Source: Chryseobacterium camelliae
GTDB lineage: Bacteria > Bacteroidota > Bacteroidia > Flavobacteriales > Weeksellaceae
DNA: 64,000 nt
Assembly (NCBI RefSeq): GCF_027920545.1
Contig: NZ_CP115859.1
Location: forward strand, 2,474,001 to 2,538,000
Direction of reading: 5' to 3'
In this document: one piece after another, positions 19,666 to 28,103 of the stretch
Position numbering within the stretch: position 1 is the stretch's first letter
How the letters are laid out: every line of letters begins with the position of its first letter
Program-made: the position numbers and the translations under genes
The notes under the pieces: model-generated
The model's database searches: none
The model's input: only the letters and a program-made list of their open reading frames with translations
What the model was told of the DNA's origin: nothing

Positions 19666-20829
19666 ATGAACAAGACTTTCAAAATATATGCTTTGATATT
19701 CATCATTATTATGGTGATACTGGCATTGCTTGAAGTGAATAAAAAGGAAGTTACGGATTGGCGCAAAAACTTTGATGTAGATGAAAAATCTCCTTTCGGA
19801 CTATTTGTTTTCAACCATGAAAGCAAAGATCTTTTTAAAGAAAAGCTGAAAAAAGTTGATGTTTCGGCTTATGAATTTTACAATCAGAATAAAAATAAAC
19901 CTGTTCACAATATTCTTGTAGTAGAAAGTGAAATCGATATGGAATCCTGGAAAAAAATAATGGATCAGGTTTCCCGAGGTTCCGATGCGATGATTATTGC
20001 AAGTCAGCTTCCTAAACCTATTTCAGACGGCATTGGTTATTATGATTCTCAGATTTCTTTCGAAGATGAAAATTATTTAAAACTTACCGATAAAAAATAT
20101 CAGGGTGATTTTATCCATTTAGATAAATTCCCATCAGGAAGAGGATTTTCTTATATAAAACCCGGAGTTGAGGTACTGGGAAAAACGGTTGAAAAAAATA
20201 ATTCAGACCAAGTGAATTTTATCAAAGCAAAATTCGGGAAAGGTAATTTCTATGTGCATTGCGAACCGTTGTTCCTCACCAATTATTATTTGCTTAAAAA
20301 AGGAAATGTAAAATATTTTCAGGATGTATTTTCTTACCTTCAGGACAGAGATACGCTCTGGTTTGTAGAAAGCAACACGAAAGAATCCAGGTTTTTTATG
20401 AGGTTTATCCTGTCAAAACCAGCATTGAAATACGCTTGGTGGGTATTTTTAGGCGGATTGGTGTTGTTTATTATATTTAATGCCAAAAGAAAACAAAGAG
20501 TAGTCCCAATCATAGAACCCTTAAGAAATACATCGGCAGAATTTGTAAAAAGCATCGGTAATTTATACCTTCAGGAAGGGGATTTCCATGATATGATGGC
20601 AAAAAAAGCTCAGTATTTTTTAAATAAAGTGAGGCTCGATCTTTTAATAGATACTCAGAATCTGGATGAGGATTTTGCCAAAAAACTTCAATTAAAAACA
20701 GGAAAACCGGTAGAAATGATTGCTGAGGCAATTACGTTAATCAAAAAAGGACAGGATCCTTATGCCAATGTGATGAAGGAAGATCTTGTGAGAATGAATA
20801 AGCTGCTGGATGAAATCATTAAAATATAA
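19666..20829 (+). CDS. DUF4350 domain membrane protein
   Basis: 387 residues. A membrane anchor (about 7-25) precedes an extracytoplasmic domain related to GATase-like DUF4350 (about 35-245), then a second helix (about 248-268, WWVFLGGLVLFIIF) followed by the characteristic KRKQRVVPIIEPLRNTSAEF stretch and a helical cytoplasmic tail. It starts 15 bases after the DUF4129 stop. The domain is known from MoxR-DUF58 neighbourhoods and has no established activity. The 100-base spacer after it holds an inverted-repeat element. Confidence 0.85.
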   Translation: MNKTFKIYALIFIIIMVILALLEVNKKEVTDWRKNFDVDEKSPFGLFVFNHESKDLFKEKLKKVDVSAYEFYNQNKNKPVHNILVVESEIDMESWKKIMDQVSRGSDAMIIASQLPKPISDGIGYYDSQISFEDENYLKLTDKKYQGDFIHLDKFPSGRGFSYIKPGVEVLGKTVEKNNSDQVNFIKAKFGKGNFYVHCEPLFLTNYYLLKKGNVKYFQDVFSYLQDRDTLWFVESNTKESRFFMRFILSKPALKYAWWVFLGGLVLFIIFNAKRKQRVVPIIEPLRNTSAEFVKSIGNLYLQEGDFHDMMAKKAQYFLNKVRLDLLIDTQNLDEDFAKKLQLKTGKPVEMIAEAITLIKKGQDPYANVMKEDLVRMNKLLDEIIKI

Positions 20830-20915
20830 CAATCTAATAATCTGGTAATGTAATAATATTGAAAAACGTATTCCATTCAATTGGTAAACTGTTAAATTGA
20901 TACATTATTAGATTG
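20830..20915 (+). repeat. Intergenic inverted-repeat element
   Basis: CAATCTAATAAT (20830-20841) and ATTATTAGATTG (20904-20915) are perfect 12-base inverted arms, with a nested ATTGAA/TTCAAT pair. It fills the spacer between DUF4350 and moxR. The segment ACTGTTAAATTG (20888-20899) recurs exactly at 29755-29766 in another inverted-repeat spacer, so both may belong to one AT-rich family. Confidence 0.6.
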
Positions 20916-20929
20916 AAAAACATAATAGT

Positions 20930-21961
20930 ATGGAAAATTTTGAAAACCCAAATTTAGACAATCAGACTTCTGTAGATTTTGAAAAAAAAGAAGGTGATTT
21001 TCAGTCTCGTATAGACATGATCGAACTTCGTGCAAGTTTAGAGAAAGTAAAAACTGAAATCGCAAAAGTGATTGTCGGTCAGGAAGACATGATCGAACAT
21101 CTTCTGGCTGCGCTTTTATCGAATGGTCATGTGCTTATAGAAGGTGTTCCGGGAGTAGCAAAAACCATTACAGCAAAATTACTGGCAAAAACGATTGATG
21201 TAGATTTTAGCCGAATTCAGTTTACTCCTGATCTGATGCCTTCAGATATTTTGGGAACCTCGGTTTTCAGTGTGAAAAATTCAGAATTTGAATTTAAAAA
21301 AGGACCTATCTTTTCAAACTTTGTCCTGATTGATGAGATCAACAGATCACCTGCTAAAACACAGTCGGCTCTTTTTGAAGTCATGGAAGAAAGACAGATC
21401 ACAATGGACGGAACCCGTTATGCAATGGATGAGCCGTTCTTGGTTGTCGCTACCCAAAACCCGATTGAACACGAAGGAACTTACAGGCTTCCCGAGGCCC
21501 AGCTGGATCGTTTTCTTTTCAAGATTAATGTGAAATACCCGAATCTTGAGCAGGAAATCACGATCATTAAAAATCAGCACGAAAGCAAAAAAGAAGATAA
21601 AACAGAAGTTGTGGAACGTGTCATTACGGCTCAACAGCTTAAAAATTATCAGCATCTGGTAAAAGAGATCATTGTAGAATCCCAGCTGATAGAATATATT
21701 GCTAAAATCATCATCAATACCAGAGAAAACCAGTTTTTATACTTAGGAGCTTCTCCAAGAGCGAGTTTAGCATTGTTGACGGCTTCAAAAGCTTTTGCAG
21801 CATTAAGAGGAAGAGATTTTGTAACCCCGGAAGACATCAAAGAGGCAAGTTATGCAGTATTAAGACACAGAGTCATTGTTTCGCCTGAAAGAGAAATGGA
21901 AGGGCTGACTGCCGATGAAATCATTCGACAAATTTTAGAAGGAATAGAGATTCCTAGATAG
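20930..21961 (+). CDS. MoxR-type AAA+ ATPase
   Basis: A 343-residue cytoplasmic AAA+ ATPase. Walker A is GVPGVAKT near residue 68, Walker B is VLIDEINRSP near 131, and sensor 1/second region is ATQNPIEHEGTYRLPEAQLD near 171; the C-terminal lid follows. MoxR ATPases are thought to act as chaperones that mature or insert protein complexes, usually with a DUF58/vWA partner, here found 315 bases downstream. It is separated from the DUF4350 gene by an inverted-repeat spacer. Confidence 0.93.
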   Translation: MENFENPNLDNQTSVDFEKKEGDFQSRIDMIELRASLEKVKTEIAKVIVGQEDMIEHLLAALLSNGHVLIEGVPGVAKTITAKLLAKTIDVDFSRIQFTPDLMPSDILGTSVFSVKNSEFEFKKGPIFSNFVLIDEINRSPAKTQSALFEVMEERQITMDGTRYAMDEPFLVVATQNPIEHEGTYRLPEAQLDRFLFKINVKYPNLEQEITIIKNQHESKKEDKTEVVERVITAQQLKNYQHLVKEIIVESQLIEYIAKIIINTRENQFLYLGASPRASLALLTASKAFAALRGRDFVTPEDIKEASYAVLRHRVIVSPEREMEGLTADEIIRQILEGIEIPR

Positions 21962-22012
21962 GTAAAAGGTAGCAGATAAGAGTTTAATGAATCACTTTTA
22001 AAGGTTTGAGGA

Positions 22013-22219
22013 ATGGCTAATTTTAAAGAGCTTTTAGTTTGGCAAAAGTCGATTGATTTTGTAATTGAAATTTATAAAATTACTGAAGCTTTCCCTAAAA
22101 CTCAATTAATTATTTTCAGAAATCTTAATTTTTTAAAAGAAGAAAACTATCAAAAATTAAATCAGAACATTATCGAAATCTCAAAAATGCTGAACGGACT
22201 TATTAATTCCTTGAAGTAA
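22013..22219 (+). CDS. Internally deleted four-helix-bundle (S23/IVP-type) protein
   Basis: 68 residues with the start MANFKELLVWQKSIDFVIEIYKI typical of the roughly 115-120-residue four-helix-bundle proteins first seen in 23S rRNA intervening sequences. The C-terminus also matches (TQLIIFRNLNFL, EISKMLNGLINSLK). The central part of the family, including the RRAxxSIPSNIAEG motif, is missing: AFPK joins directly to TQLII near residue 30 in frame. This looks like an in-frame deletion of some 50-55 residues, so the product probably cannot form the normal bundle. It interrupts the moxR-DUF58 pair. Family function is unknown; treat as a likely decaying gene. Confidence 0.7.
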   Translation: MANFKELLVWQKSIDFVIEIYKITEAFPKTQLIIFRNLNFLKEENYQKLNQNIIEISKMLNGLINSLK

Positions 22220-22275
22220 ATTTAAACAATCACTAAAAAACTGCAACCTAAAATCTAAGATCTGCAACCTCACAA

Positions 22276-23598
22276 ATGAAAAACCTATACATCAATACAC
22301 GCTTTTTCTTCGCACTCATCGGAGTGGGGATTATCTATGTTTTTGCATTTTTCTTTCCTTTCCTGATGATTGTTGCTCATGCTTTATTGTTGATCTGTTT
22401 TCTGGCGGTAATGGTAGATTATCTGTTTGTTTTTAATAAAAAAGAAGGAGTTTTATCACAGAGGATATTGCCGGAAAAGCTGTCAAACGGTGATGAAAAC
22501 CCTGTAAAGATTGATATTAAAAATAACTATCGGTTTAAAATTCATGTAAAAGTGATTGATGAGATTCCTTTTCAGTTTCAGAAAAGAGATTTCATGATCG
22601 AAAAAAACATTGAAGCAGGCAGAAATTCATTTTTTGAATACATTTTAGAGCCTAAAGAAAGAGGAGAGTACAGCTTTGGAGCTTTAAACATTTTTGTTTC
22701 TTCCCCTTTAGGTTTTGTTGCCAAAAGGTTTACCTTTCAGAAAGATGCGATGCTTCCTTCCTATCCGTCATTTATTCATTTAAGAAAATATGAATTGATG
22801 GCGCTTCAAAACGAGTTTTTATTGGGAGGAATCAAAAAAATACGAAAACTGGGGCATACCATGGAATTTGAGCAGATCAAAGAATATGTTCCCGGAGACG
22901 ATGTAAGAACGATCAACTGGAAAGCGACTTCCAAAGCCAATCGATTGATGGTGAATCAGTTTCAGGATGAAAAGTCTCAACGTATTTTTATGTTGGTCGA
23001 TAAGGGAAGGACGATGAAAATGCCGTTTAACAGATTAAGCCTTCTTGATTATTCGATCAATGCAACGATGGCCTTGTCTCATATCATTCTGAAAAAAGGA
23101 GATCGGGCAGGAATGATGACTTTCTCTAAAAAAGCTGAAAACAGGGTTGCTGCAGATAATAAATCCGGACAGCTAAAGAAAATTTCTGAAGCTTTATATA
23201 ACGTTAAAACAGACTTCTTCGAAAGTGACTTTAACAGACTATATCAGGATGTAAAATATTCACTTAACCAAAGAAGCCTGGTTTTGTTATTTACCAACTT
23301 TGAAACGTTAGACGGGCTGAACAGGCAGTTAAAATATCTTCGTGGAATTGCTAAAAACCATTTACTGGTGGTAGTTTTCTTTAAAAACTCAGAGATACAG
23401 ACATTGATGCATAAAAATCCTGAAAATATGCAGGAGATCTATGATGAAATTGTCGCTGAAAAATTTGAATTTGAGAAAAAACTAATCATTCAGGAGCTTA
23501 GAAAATATGGTATTTATTCAGTCTATACACTTCCTGAAAACTTAAATATCGATGTGATCAATAAATATCTTGAGATAAAAGCGAGAGGAATTTTATAA
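22276..23598 (+). CDS. DUF58 domain-containing protein, MoxR partner
   Basis: A 440-residue protein with two N-terminal membrane helices (about residues 8-55). An extracytoplasmic beta-rich region follows (about 60-190), then the DUF58 signature GDDVRTINWKATSKANRLMV near 215 and a vWA-like fold with FMLVDKGRTMKM near 238, where the metal-site motif is weakly conserved. DUF58 proteins are found beside MoxR ATPases and are thought to be their partners. The stop is followed five bases later by the heptamer repeat tract. Confidence 0.9.
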   Translation: MKNLYINTRFFFALIGVGIIYVFAFFFPFLMIVAHALLLICFLAVMVDYLFVFNKKEGVLSQRILPEKLSNGDENPVKIDIKNNYRFKIHVKVIDEIPFQFQKRDFMIEKNIEAGRNSFFEYILEPKERGEYSFGALNIFVSSPLGFVAKRFTFQKDAMLPSYPSFIHLRKYELMALQNEFLLGGIKKIRKLGHTMEFEQIKEYVPGDDVRTINWKATSKANRLMVNQFQDEKSQRIFMLVDKGRTMKMPFNRLSLLDYSINATMALSHIILKKGDRAGMMTFSKKAENRVAADNKSGQLKKISEALYNVKTDFFESDFNRLYQDVKYSLNQRSLVLLFTNFETLDGLNRQLKYLRGIAKNHLLVVVFFKNSEIQTLMHKNPENMQEIYDEIVAEKFEFEKKLIIQELRKYGIYSVYTLPENLNIDVINKYLEIKARGIL

Positions 23599-23603
23599 TT
23601 TTG

Positions 23604-23689
23604 CAATAAGCAATAAGCAATAAGCAATAAGCAATAAGCAATAAGCAATAAGCAATAAGCAATAAGCAATAAGCAATAAGCAATAAGCA
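23604..23689 (+). repeat. Heptanucleotide tandem repeat (CAATAAG)12
   Basis: Twelve perfect copies of CAATAAG span 23604-23687. A thirteenth copy diverges to CAATGAA, and its ATG (23690) is the start codon of the OsmC gene. Nearly the whole 91-base spacer between DUF58 and osmC is this tract. Copy-number slippage would change the distance between any upstream promoter and the start codon. Confidence 0.95.
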
Positions 23690-24115
23690 ATGAAAATAAC
23701 ACTAAATAGAATCAACGACGATTTTTTATTTGAATGTACCAACTCACAAGGGAATTCAATTTTACTGGATAATACTTCTCAGCCCGGAGTAAAAGGAGTT
23801 TCTCCTATGGAAAGTGTTTTGATGGCAGTGGCAGGATGTAGTGGAATCGACGTAGTTTCTATCCTGAAAAAGCAGAGACAGGAAATTACAGATTTTAAAG
23901 CTGAGGTTGAAGGAGAACGTGTTCCTGTAGAAGATGCAAAACCATTCAAAGCGATTAAGGTTAAATTTCTGTTAGAAGGAAATATTGACCCTAAAAAAGC
24001 ACAGAAAGCAGCTCAGCTATCTTTTGAAAAATACTGTTCTGTTTCGAAAACATTAGAACCTAATGTAGAAATAGGGTACGAAGTTTTTGTAAACGGAGAA
24101 CAGGTAACTAATTAG
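23690..24115 (+). CDS. OsmC family peroxide-reductase-like protein
   Basis: 141 residues of the OsmC/Ohr fold. The two redox cysteines are visible in VAGCSGIDVV (near residue 50) and KYCSVSKT (near 116). Family members reduce organic hydroperoxides with thiol cofactors. This is the shorter YhfA-like branch rather than classical Ohr. The start codon is the ATG created in the last, diverged unit of the heptamer tract, so its translation-initiation region is repeat DNA. A long terminator follows. Confidence 0.9.
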   Translation: MKITLNRINDDFLFECTNSQGNSILLDNTSQPGVKGVSPMESVLMAVAGCSGIDVVSILKKQRQEITDFKAEVEGERVPVEDAKPFKAIKVKFLLEGNIDPKKAQKAAQLSFEKYCSVSKTLEPNVEIGYEVFVNGEQVTN

Positions 24116-24133
24116 AATAAGATTACTAATATT

Positions 24134-24179
24134 TTAGGGTATCAGAATTTGAACATTTTGTTCGGTTCTGATACCCTAA
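24134..24179. terminator. Bidirectional terminator between osmC and glucosidase genes
   Basis: TTAGGGTATCAGAA (24134-24147) pairs perfectly with TTCTGATACCCTAA (24166-24179), with a nested GAAC/GTTC and a following T tract. It sits between convergent genes. Confidence 0.85.
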
Positions 24180-24192
24180 TTTTTTAATTCAT

Positions 24193-26805
24193 TTACATTA
24201 ATCTCGGTTTCATCAGCTTTGCCACAGTTGCAGTCCATCCCGTTTGATGCGATGCGCCGACTCCGCGACCATTGTCACCGTGGAAGTATTCAAAAAAGGT
24301 GATGTAATCTTTAAAGTTTTCGTCAAAATTAAACTTTGCATTTCCTCCGTTGAACGGGCGTTGCCCGCTTCCATCCTTTAAAAAAATAGAACATAATCTG
24401 TTGCTTATATTCTGAGCGACTTCATCAAGATTTCGTTTATCACCGCTTCCGGTCGGGAATTCTACTTTCAGACTATTGCCGTAATAATAATGAAAACGCT
24501 GTAAACTTTCCACAATCAGGAAATTGATGGGGAACCAAATCGGTCCTCTCCAGTTGCTGTTTCCTCCGAACATTCGACTGTCACTTTCAGCAGGAGTATA
24601 ATACACAACATTTTCAACACCATGAACAGAAAATACAAAAGGATTTTCTTCATATACTTTTGACATGGCACGGATTCCGTACGTACTTAAAAACTCTTTT
24701 TCATCAAGCATTCTTGTTAATACCTTGCTTAATCTGTTCTTACGGAGAATACTCATAAGATGTTTTCTTCCCTGTCCTTCTTCATCCCAGTGAGAAACAA
24801 GTTTTGTAAGCTCAGGTTTATTTTTCAGGATCCATTCCATTCTTGCGGTGAAGTTGGGCATGTTTTCCAATAATTTATGATCAACAATTTCCACCGCAAA
24901 CATTGGAATCAGGCCGACAATACTTCTTAATCTTAAAGAAACGCTGTCACCATTTCCAAGCTGGAGCACATCATAGAAAAATCCGTCTTCCTCGTTCCAG
25001 AGCCCTTTTGTTCCTTCCCCGAGGTTTTCCATCGCTTCCGCGATATAAAGATAATGTTCAAAAAACTTAATGGCCATATCTTCATAAACCTGGTAGTATT
25101 GAGCCAGTTCCATCGCAATTCGCATCATGTTTAGGGCATACATTGCCATCCAGCTTGTTCCGTCGGCTTGCTCAAGATGCTGTCCGTCTTTTAAAATCAT
25201 ATTTCGGTCAAAAGCACCGATATTATCCAAACCAAGGAAACCTCCACCAAAAATATTTTTACCGTTTTTATCCTTTCGGTTCACCCACCATGTGAAATTC
25301 AGAAGGAGTTTCTGGAAAACTTTTTCTAAAAATAAAAGGTCAGGTTTTCCGTTTTGCTTCTCATCAATTTTAAAGACACGGAAACAGGACCACGCATGTA
25401 CAGGCGGGTTTACATCACTTAAGTTCCATTCATACGCAGGAAGCTGTCCGTTCGGGTGCATATACCATTCCTTCGTCAGCAAAAGAAGCTGTCCTTTGGC
25501 GAATTCAGCATCAATAATGGCAAAAGGAACACAGTGAAATGCCAAATCCCAGGTCGCATACCAAGGATATTCCCACTTATCGGGCATGGAAATAATGTCT
25601 TTATTATGCATATGATTCCATTCCGTATTTCGTACATAATTGCCAAAATCTCTAGGAGCATCAAAATTAGGATCGCCTTTCAGCCATTTTCCGACATTGT
25701 AATGATAAAACTGTTTGTTCCAAAGTAACCCTGCAAAAGCCTGTCGCTGAACATTTTTTTCATCATTATCCACTACATCGCTCTGGATTTCATTATAAAA
25801 TTCATTAGCTTCATCCAATCTCTGTGCAAATATTTGATCAAACTGATCAAACGGTTCATCCAGACCATCAGGAGATAGCCTGAAATCAAAAGTTTTAGAT
25901 GCTCCCGCTTCGATGGTTTCGTCGATCAGGAACGAAGCTTTGGTTCCTGTTTTTTCAGGATTTATAGTATTGCTTCCATAAATGATATGATCATTAATTC
26001 CGTCTTTGAAATAAGTATTGCCCGGGTAAGGGGTACCGTATAATTTCGGATTGTTGGTTTCATTTTCACAAAAAACACTCTGAACATTATTGTTTCTTGA
26101 ATAAAACTTTTTAATGGAAATGCTGTCATGGCTTATGTCGATAGTTCCTTCGTCCGTAGCATTTAATTGTGCTTTGTAAGTGTTGTATCCCCATTTCCAA
26201 TTATTTCTGAACCAAACAGTTGGCGCAATTACAAGAGGAGCATTGATCTCACTTCTGTTGCAGACCGTAATTCGTATTAAAATATCGTTGTGATCTGCTT
26301 TAGCATATTCAATAAAAATATCGAAATATTCATCTTTATCAAAAATTTCGGTATCAATGATTTCGTATTCGGGTTCCTTTTTACTTCTCTTAGCATTCTC
26401 AGAACGGATTTTATCATAAGGAAAAGCATTGATAGGATATTTATACACCATCTTCATATAGCTGTGGGTAGGTGTATTATCCAGATAGTAAAAAATTTCC
26501 TTGATGTCTTCCCCATGATTTCCTTCAGGGTTGCTTAGTCCAAAGAAACGTTCTTTTACGATTTTATCTTTTTTGTTCCAAAAAGAAAAGGCAAAACAGA
26601 AAAGCTGCTTTACATCGGATATTCCGGCAATTCCCTCTTCTCCCCAACGGAAGGCATAGCTTTCTGCGGTATTATGGTTGGCAAAATTCCATGCATCACC
26701 GTTCGAGCTGTAGTCTTCACGTACATTTCCCCACTGTCGGTTGCTTACGTATGGACCCCAGTTTTTCCAGTCCGGATCTTTTAGTCTTTGTTTTTCAGCA
26801 GTCAT
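24193..26805 (-). CDS. GH63/MGH1-like glucosidase
   Basis: An 870-residue protein without a signal peptide, so probably cytoplasmic. The C-terminal half forms the (alpha/alpha)6-barrel of MGH1-like GH63 enzymes: PWYATWDLAFHCVPFAIID near residue 415, EQADGTSWMAMYALNMMRIA near 550, and NWRGPIWFPINFLIVESL near 755. The N-terminal half is beta-rich. It ends with GRGVGASHQTGWTATVAKLM. Relatives hydrolyse glucosides or mannosylglycerate; the substrate here is unknown. A lone gene, divergent from the methionine operon, with a weak TAACTTCG box just upstream. Confidence 0.85.
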   Translation of the reverse strand: MTAEKQRLKDPDWKNWGPYVSNRQWGNVREDYSSNGDAWNFANHNTAESYAFRWGEEGIAGISDVKQLFCFAFSFWNKKDKIVKERFFGLSNPEGNHGEDIKEIFYYLDNTPTHSYMKMVYKYPINAFPYDKIRSENAKRSKKEPEYEIIDTEIFDKDEYFDIFIEYAKADHNDILIRITVCNRSEINAPLVIAPTVWFRNNWKWGYNTYKAQLNATDEGTIDISHDSISIKKFYSRNNNVQSVFCENETNNPKLYGTPYPGNTYFKDGINDHIIYGSNTINPEKTGTKASFLIDETIEAGASKTFDFRLSPDGLDEPFDQFDQIFAQRLDEANEFYNEIQSDVVDNDEKNVQRQAFAGLLWNKQFYHYNVGKWLKGDPNFDAPRDFGNYVRNTEWNHMHNKDIISMPDKWEYPWYATWDLAFHCVPFAIIDAEFAKGQLLLLTKEWYMHPNGQLPAYEWNLSDVNPPVHAWSCFRVFKIDEKQNGKPDLLFLEKVFQKLLLNFTWWVNRKDKNGKNIFGGGFLGLDNIGAFDRNMILKDGQHLEQADGTSWMAMYALNMMRIAMELAQYYQVYEDMAIKFFEHYLYIAEAMENLGEGTKGLWNEEDGFFYDVLQLGNGDSVSLRLRSIVGLIPMFAVEIVDHKLLENMPNFTARMEWILKNKPELTKLVSHWDEEGQGRKHLMSILRKNRLSKVLTRMLDEKEFLSTYGIRAMSKVYEENPFVFSVHGVENVVYYTPAESDSRMFGGNSNWRGPIWFPINFLIVESLQRFHYYYGNSLKVEFPTGSGDKRNLDEVAQNISNRLCSIFLKDGSGQRPFNGGNAKFNFDENFKDYITFFEYFHGDNGRGVGASHQTGWTATVAKLMKPRLM

Positions 26806-26956
26806 ATTTCAGCATTTTTCAATACGAAGTTAGTTTTTTTAGGAAAAAATTCCAACATGCTGAATCTGAAGAAAAATTAATATTGTGCTGTAGTTCTTTT
26901 GTTTAAAGAGGGTTTAGCTTTAAAATAATTTTTTTTAATATGTAAAAGAAATGTTT

Positions 26957-26964
26957 TATCTTTG
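26957..26964 (+). promoter_or_regulatory. Bacteroidota -7 box of the methionine operon
   Basis: TATCTTTG is a full TAnnTTTG match located 30 bases before the SAM riboswitch. Transcription would start near 26970. This 353-base gene-free stretch (26806-27158) holds the promoter, the riboswitch and its downstream switch region. Confidence 0.6.
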
Positions 26965-26993
26965 CATCATTCGTTCATTCAAATATTGAAAAT

Positions 26994-27098
26994 GTTATCA
27001 AGAAAGGTTGAGGGATTAGACCCGATGAAACCTTAGCAACCCTTTGTGAAAGCAAAGAAGGTGCTACGTTCTACCGAATTTATTTTTGGACAGATAAC
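26994..27098 (+). promoter_or_regulatory. SAM-I (S-box) riboswitch
   Basis: The closing stem P1 is GTTATC (26994-26999) with GATAAC (27093-27098). Inside are the family's conserved strings: AAGAAAGGTTGAGGGATTAG, CCCGATGAAACCTTAGCAACC (split here only by wording; the core is GATGAAACC) and GGTGCTACGTTCTACC. S-adenosylmethionine binding should lower expression of the methionine genes that begin 60 bases further on. The downstream segment has no T-tract terminator, but one strand segment (27131-27139) can pair either upstream of P1 or over the TTG start codon, suggesting translational control. Confidence 0.95.
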
Positions 27099-27158
27099 TT
27101 ACTGAAGTTCTTCAGCCATTTCCTGTGGCATTTTCAATTGTATTAAAGCATAATAGAA

Positions 27159-28103
27159 TTGAAAACAGAACTAAACTATATTAATTTTACATATCAGACA
27201 GATTCCCTAAAGGAATACAATATCTCGTTGAGCTACCAGCTTTTCGGAAAAGACTTGTTTTCAGCACCGATCATTTTAGTTAATCATGCCTTAACCGGAA
27301 ATTCAAATGTTTCTGGTGAAAACGGATGGTGGAAACAACTGATTGGGGAAGACCAGGTAATTGATACTAATATATATTCGGTTCTGTGTTTCAATATTCC
27401 CGGAAACGGTTACGATGATTTTTTTATTGATGAGTACGAAGATTTCACGCCTTCAGATATTGCCAATATCTTTTTACAAGGTCTTGAAATATTACATATT
27501 AAATGTTTACACGCCATTATTGGAGGCTCTTTGGGTGGGGGAGTCGGTTGGGAAATGCTGGCAAAAAATCCACATTTAGCCGAGATTTTTATCCCTATTG
27601 CCTGCGATTTTAAAACTCATGACTGGCTTCATGCACAATGTCTGGTTCAGAAGTTTTTATTAAACCATGACGATGAACCTCTTCAAAAAGCCAGGATTCA
27701 TGCGATGCTTTGCTACAGGACACCGGAATCTTTAAATGACAGATTTCAAAACAAATATAATCAGGAAAAACAACGATTAGAGTCGGAAGACTGGCTTGTT
27801 TATCATGGGAATTCTTTAAACGAAAGATTTAGTTTGAAATCTTATAAACTGATGAACCATTTACTGATGAATATCAATGCAGATGAAAAAAAACTAAAAA
27901 AAATACAAGCACGAATGCACTTGATCTCAGTAGATACAGATTTGTTTTTTCCGGCGTCAGAGATTCGAATGTGCTTTGAAAAACTGAAAGAAAAAAAGGA
28001 AAATGTTTTCTATCACGAGATACAATCAATTCATGGGCACGATGCCTTTTTAATGGAGTATAAACAATTAAATAATATAATAAAACCTATTCTGAAAATA
28101 TGA
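27159..28103 (+). CDS. metX: MetX-like homoserine O-acyltransferase (alpha/beta hydrolase)
   Basis: 315 residues of the alpha/beta-hydrolase acyltransferase family that activates homoserine for methionine synthesis. Visible are VNHALTGNS near residue 41, the nucleophile elbow GGSLGGG near 121, the Asp strand VDTDLFFP near 270 and the catalytic His in HGHDAFL near 297. An in-frame stop at 27144 and the lack of an in-frame ATG before about residue 130 force a non-ATG start; TTG at 27159 (reading MKTELN) fits best. It heads the SAM-riboswitch operon and overlaps the next gene by four bases. Acetyl versus succinyl donor is not decided by sequence alone. Confidence 0.85.
   Translation: MKTELNYINFTYQTDSLKEYNISLSYQLFGKDLFSAPIILVNHALTGNSNVSGENGWWKQLIGEDQVIDTNIYSVLCFNIPGNGYDDFFIDEYEDFTPSDIANIFLQGLEILHIKCLHAIIGGSLGGGVGWEMLAKNPHLAEIFIPIACDFKTHDWLHAQCLVQKFLLNHDDEPLQKARIHAMLCYRTPESLNDRFQNKYNQEKQRLESEDWLVYHGNSLNERFSLKSYKLMNHLLMNINADEKKLKKIQARMHLISVDTDLFFPASEIRMCFEKLKEKKENVFYHEIQSIHGHDAFLMEYKQLNNIIKPILKI

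Noticed and set aside
23604..23687. CRISPR-like array
   Set aside because: The units are contiguous heptamers without spacers; no cas genes are present.
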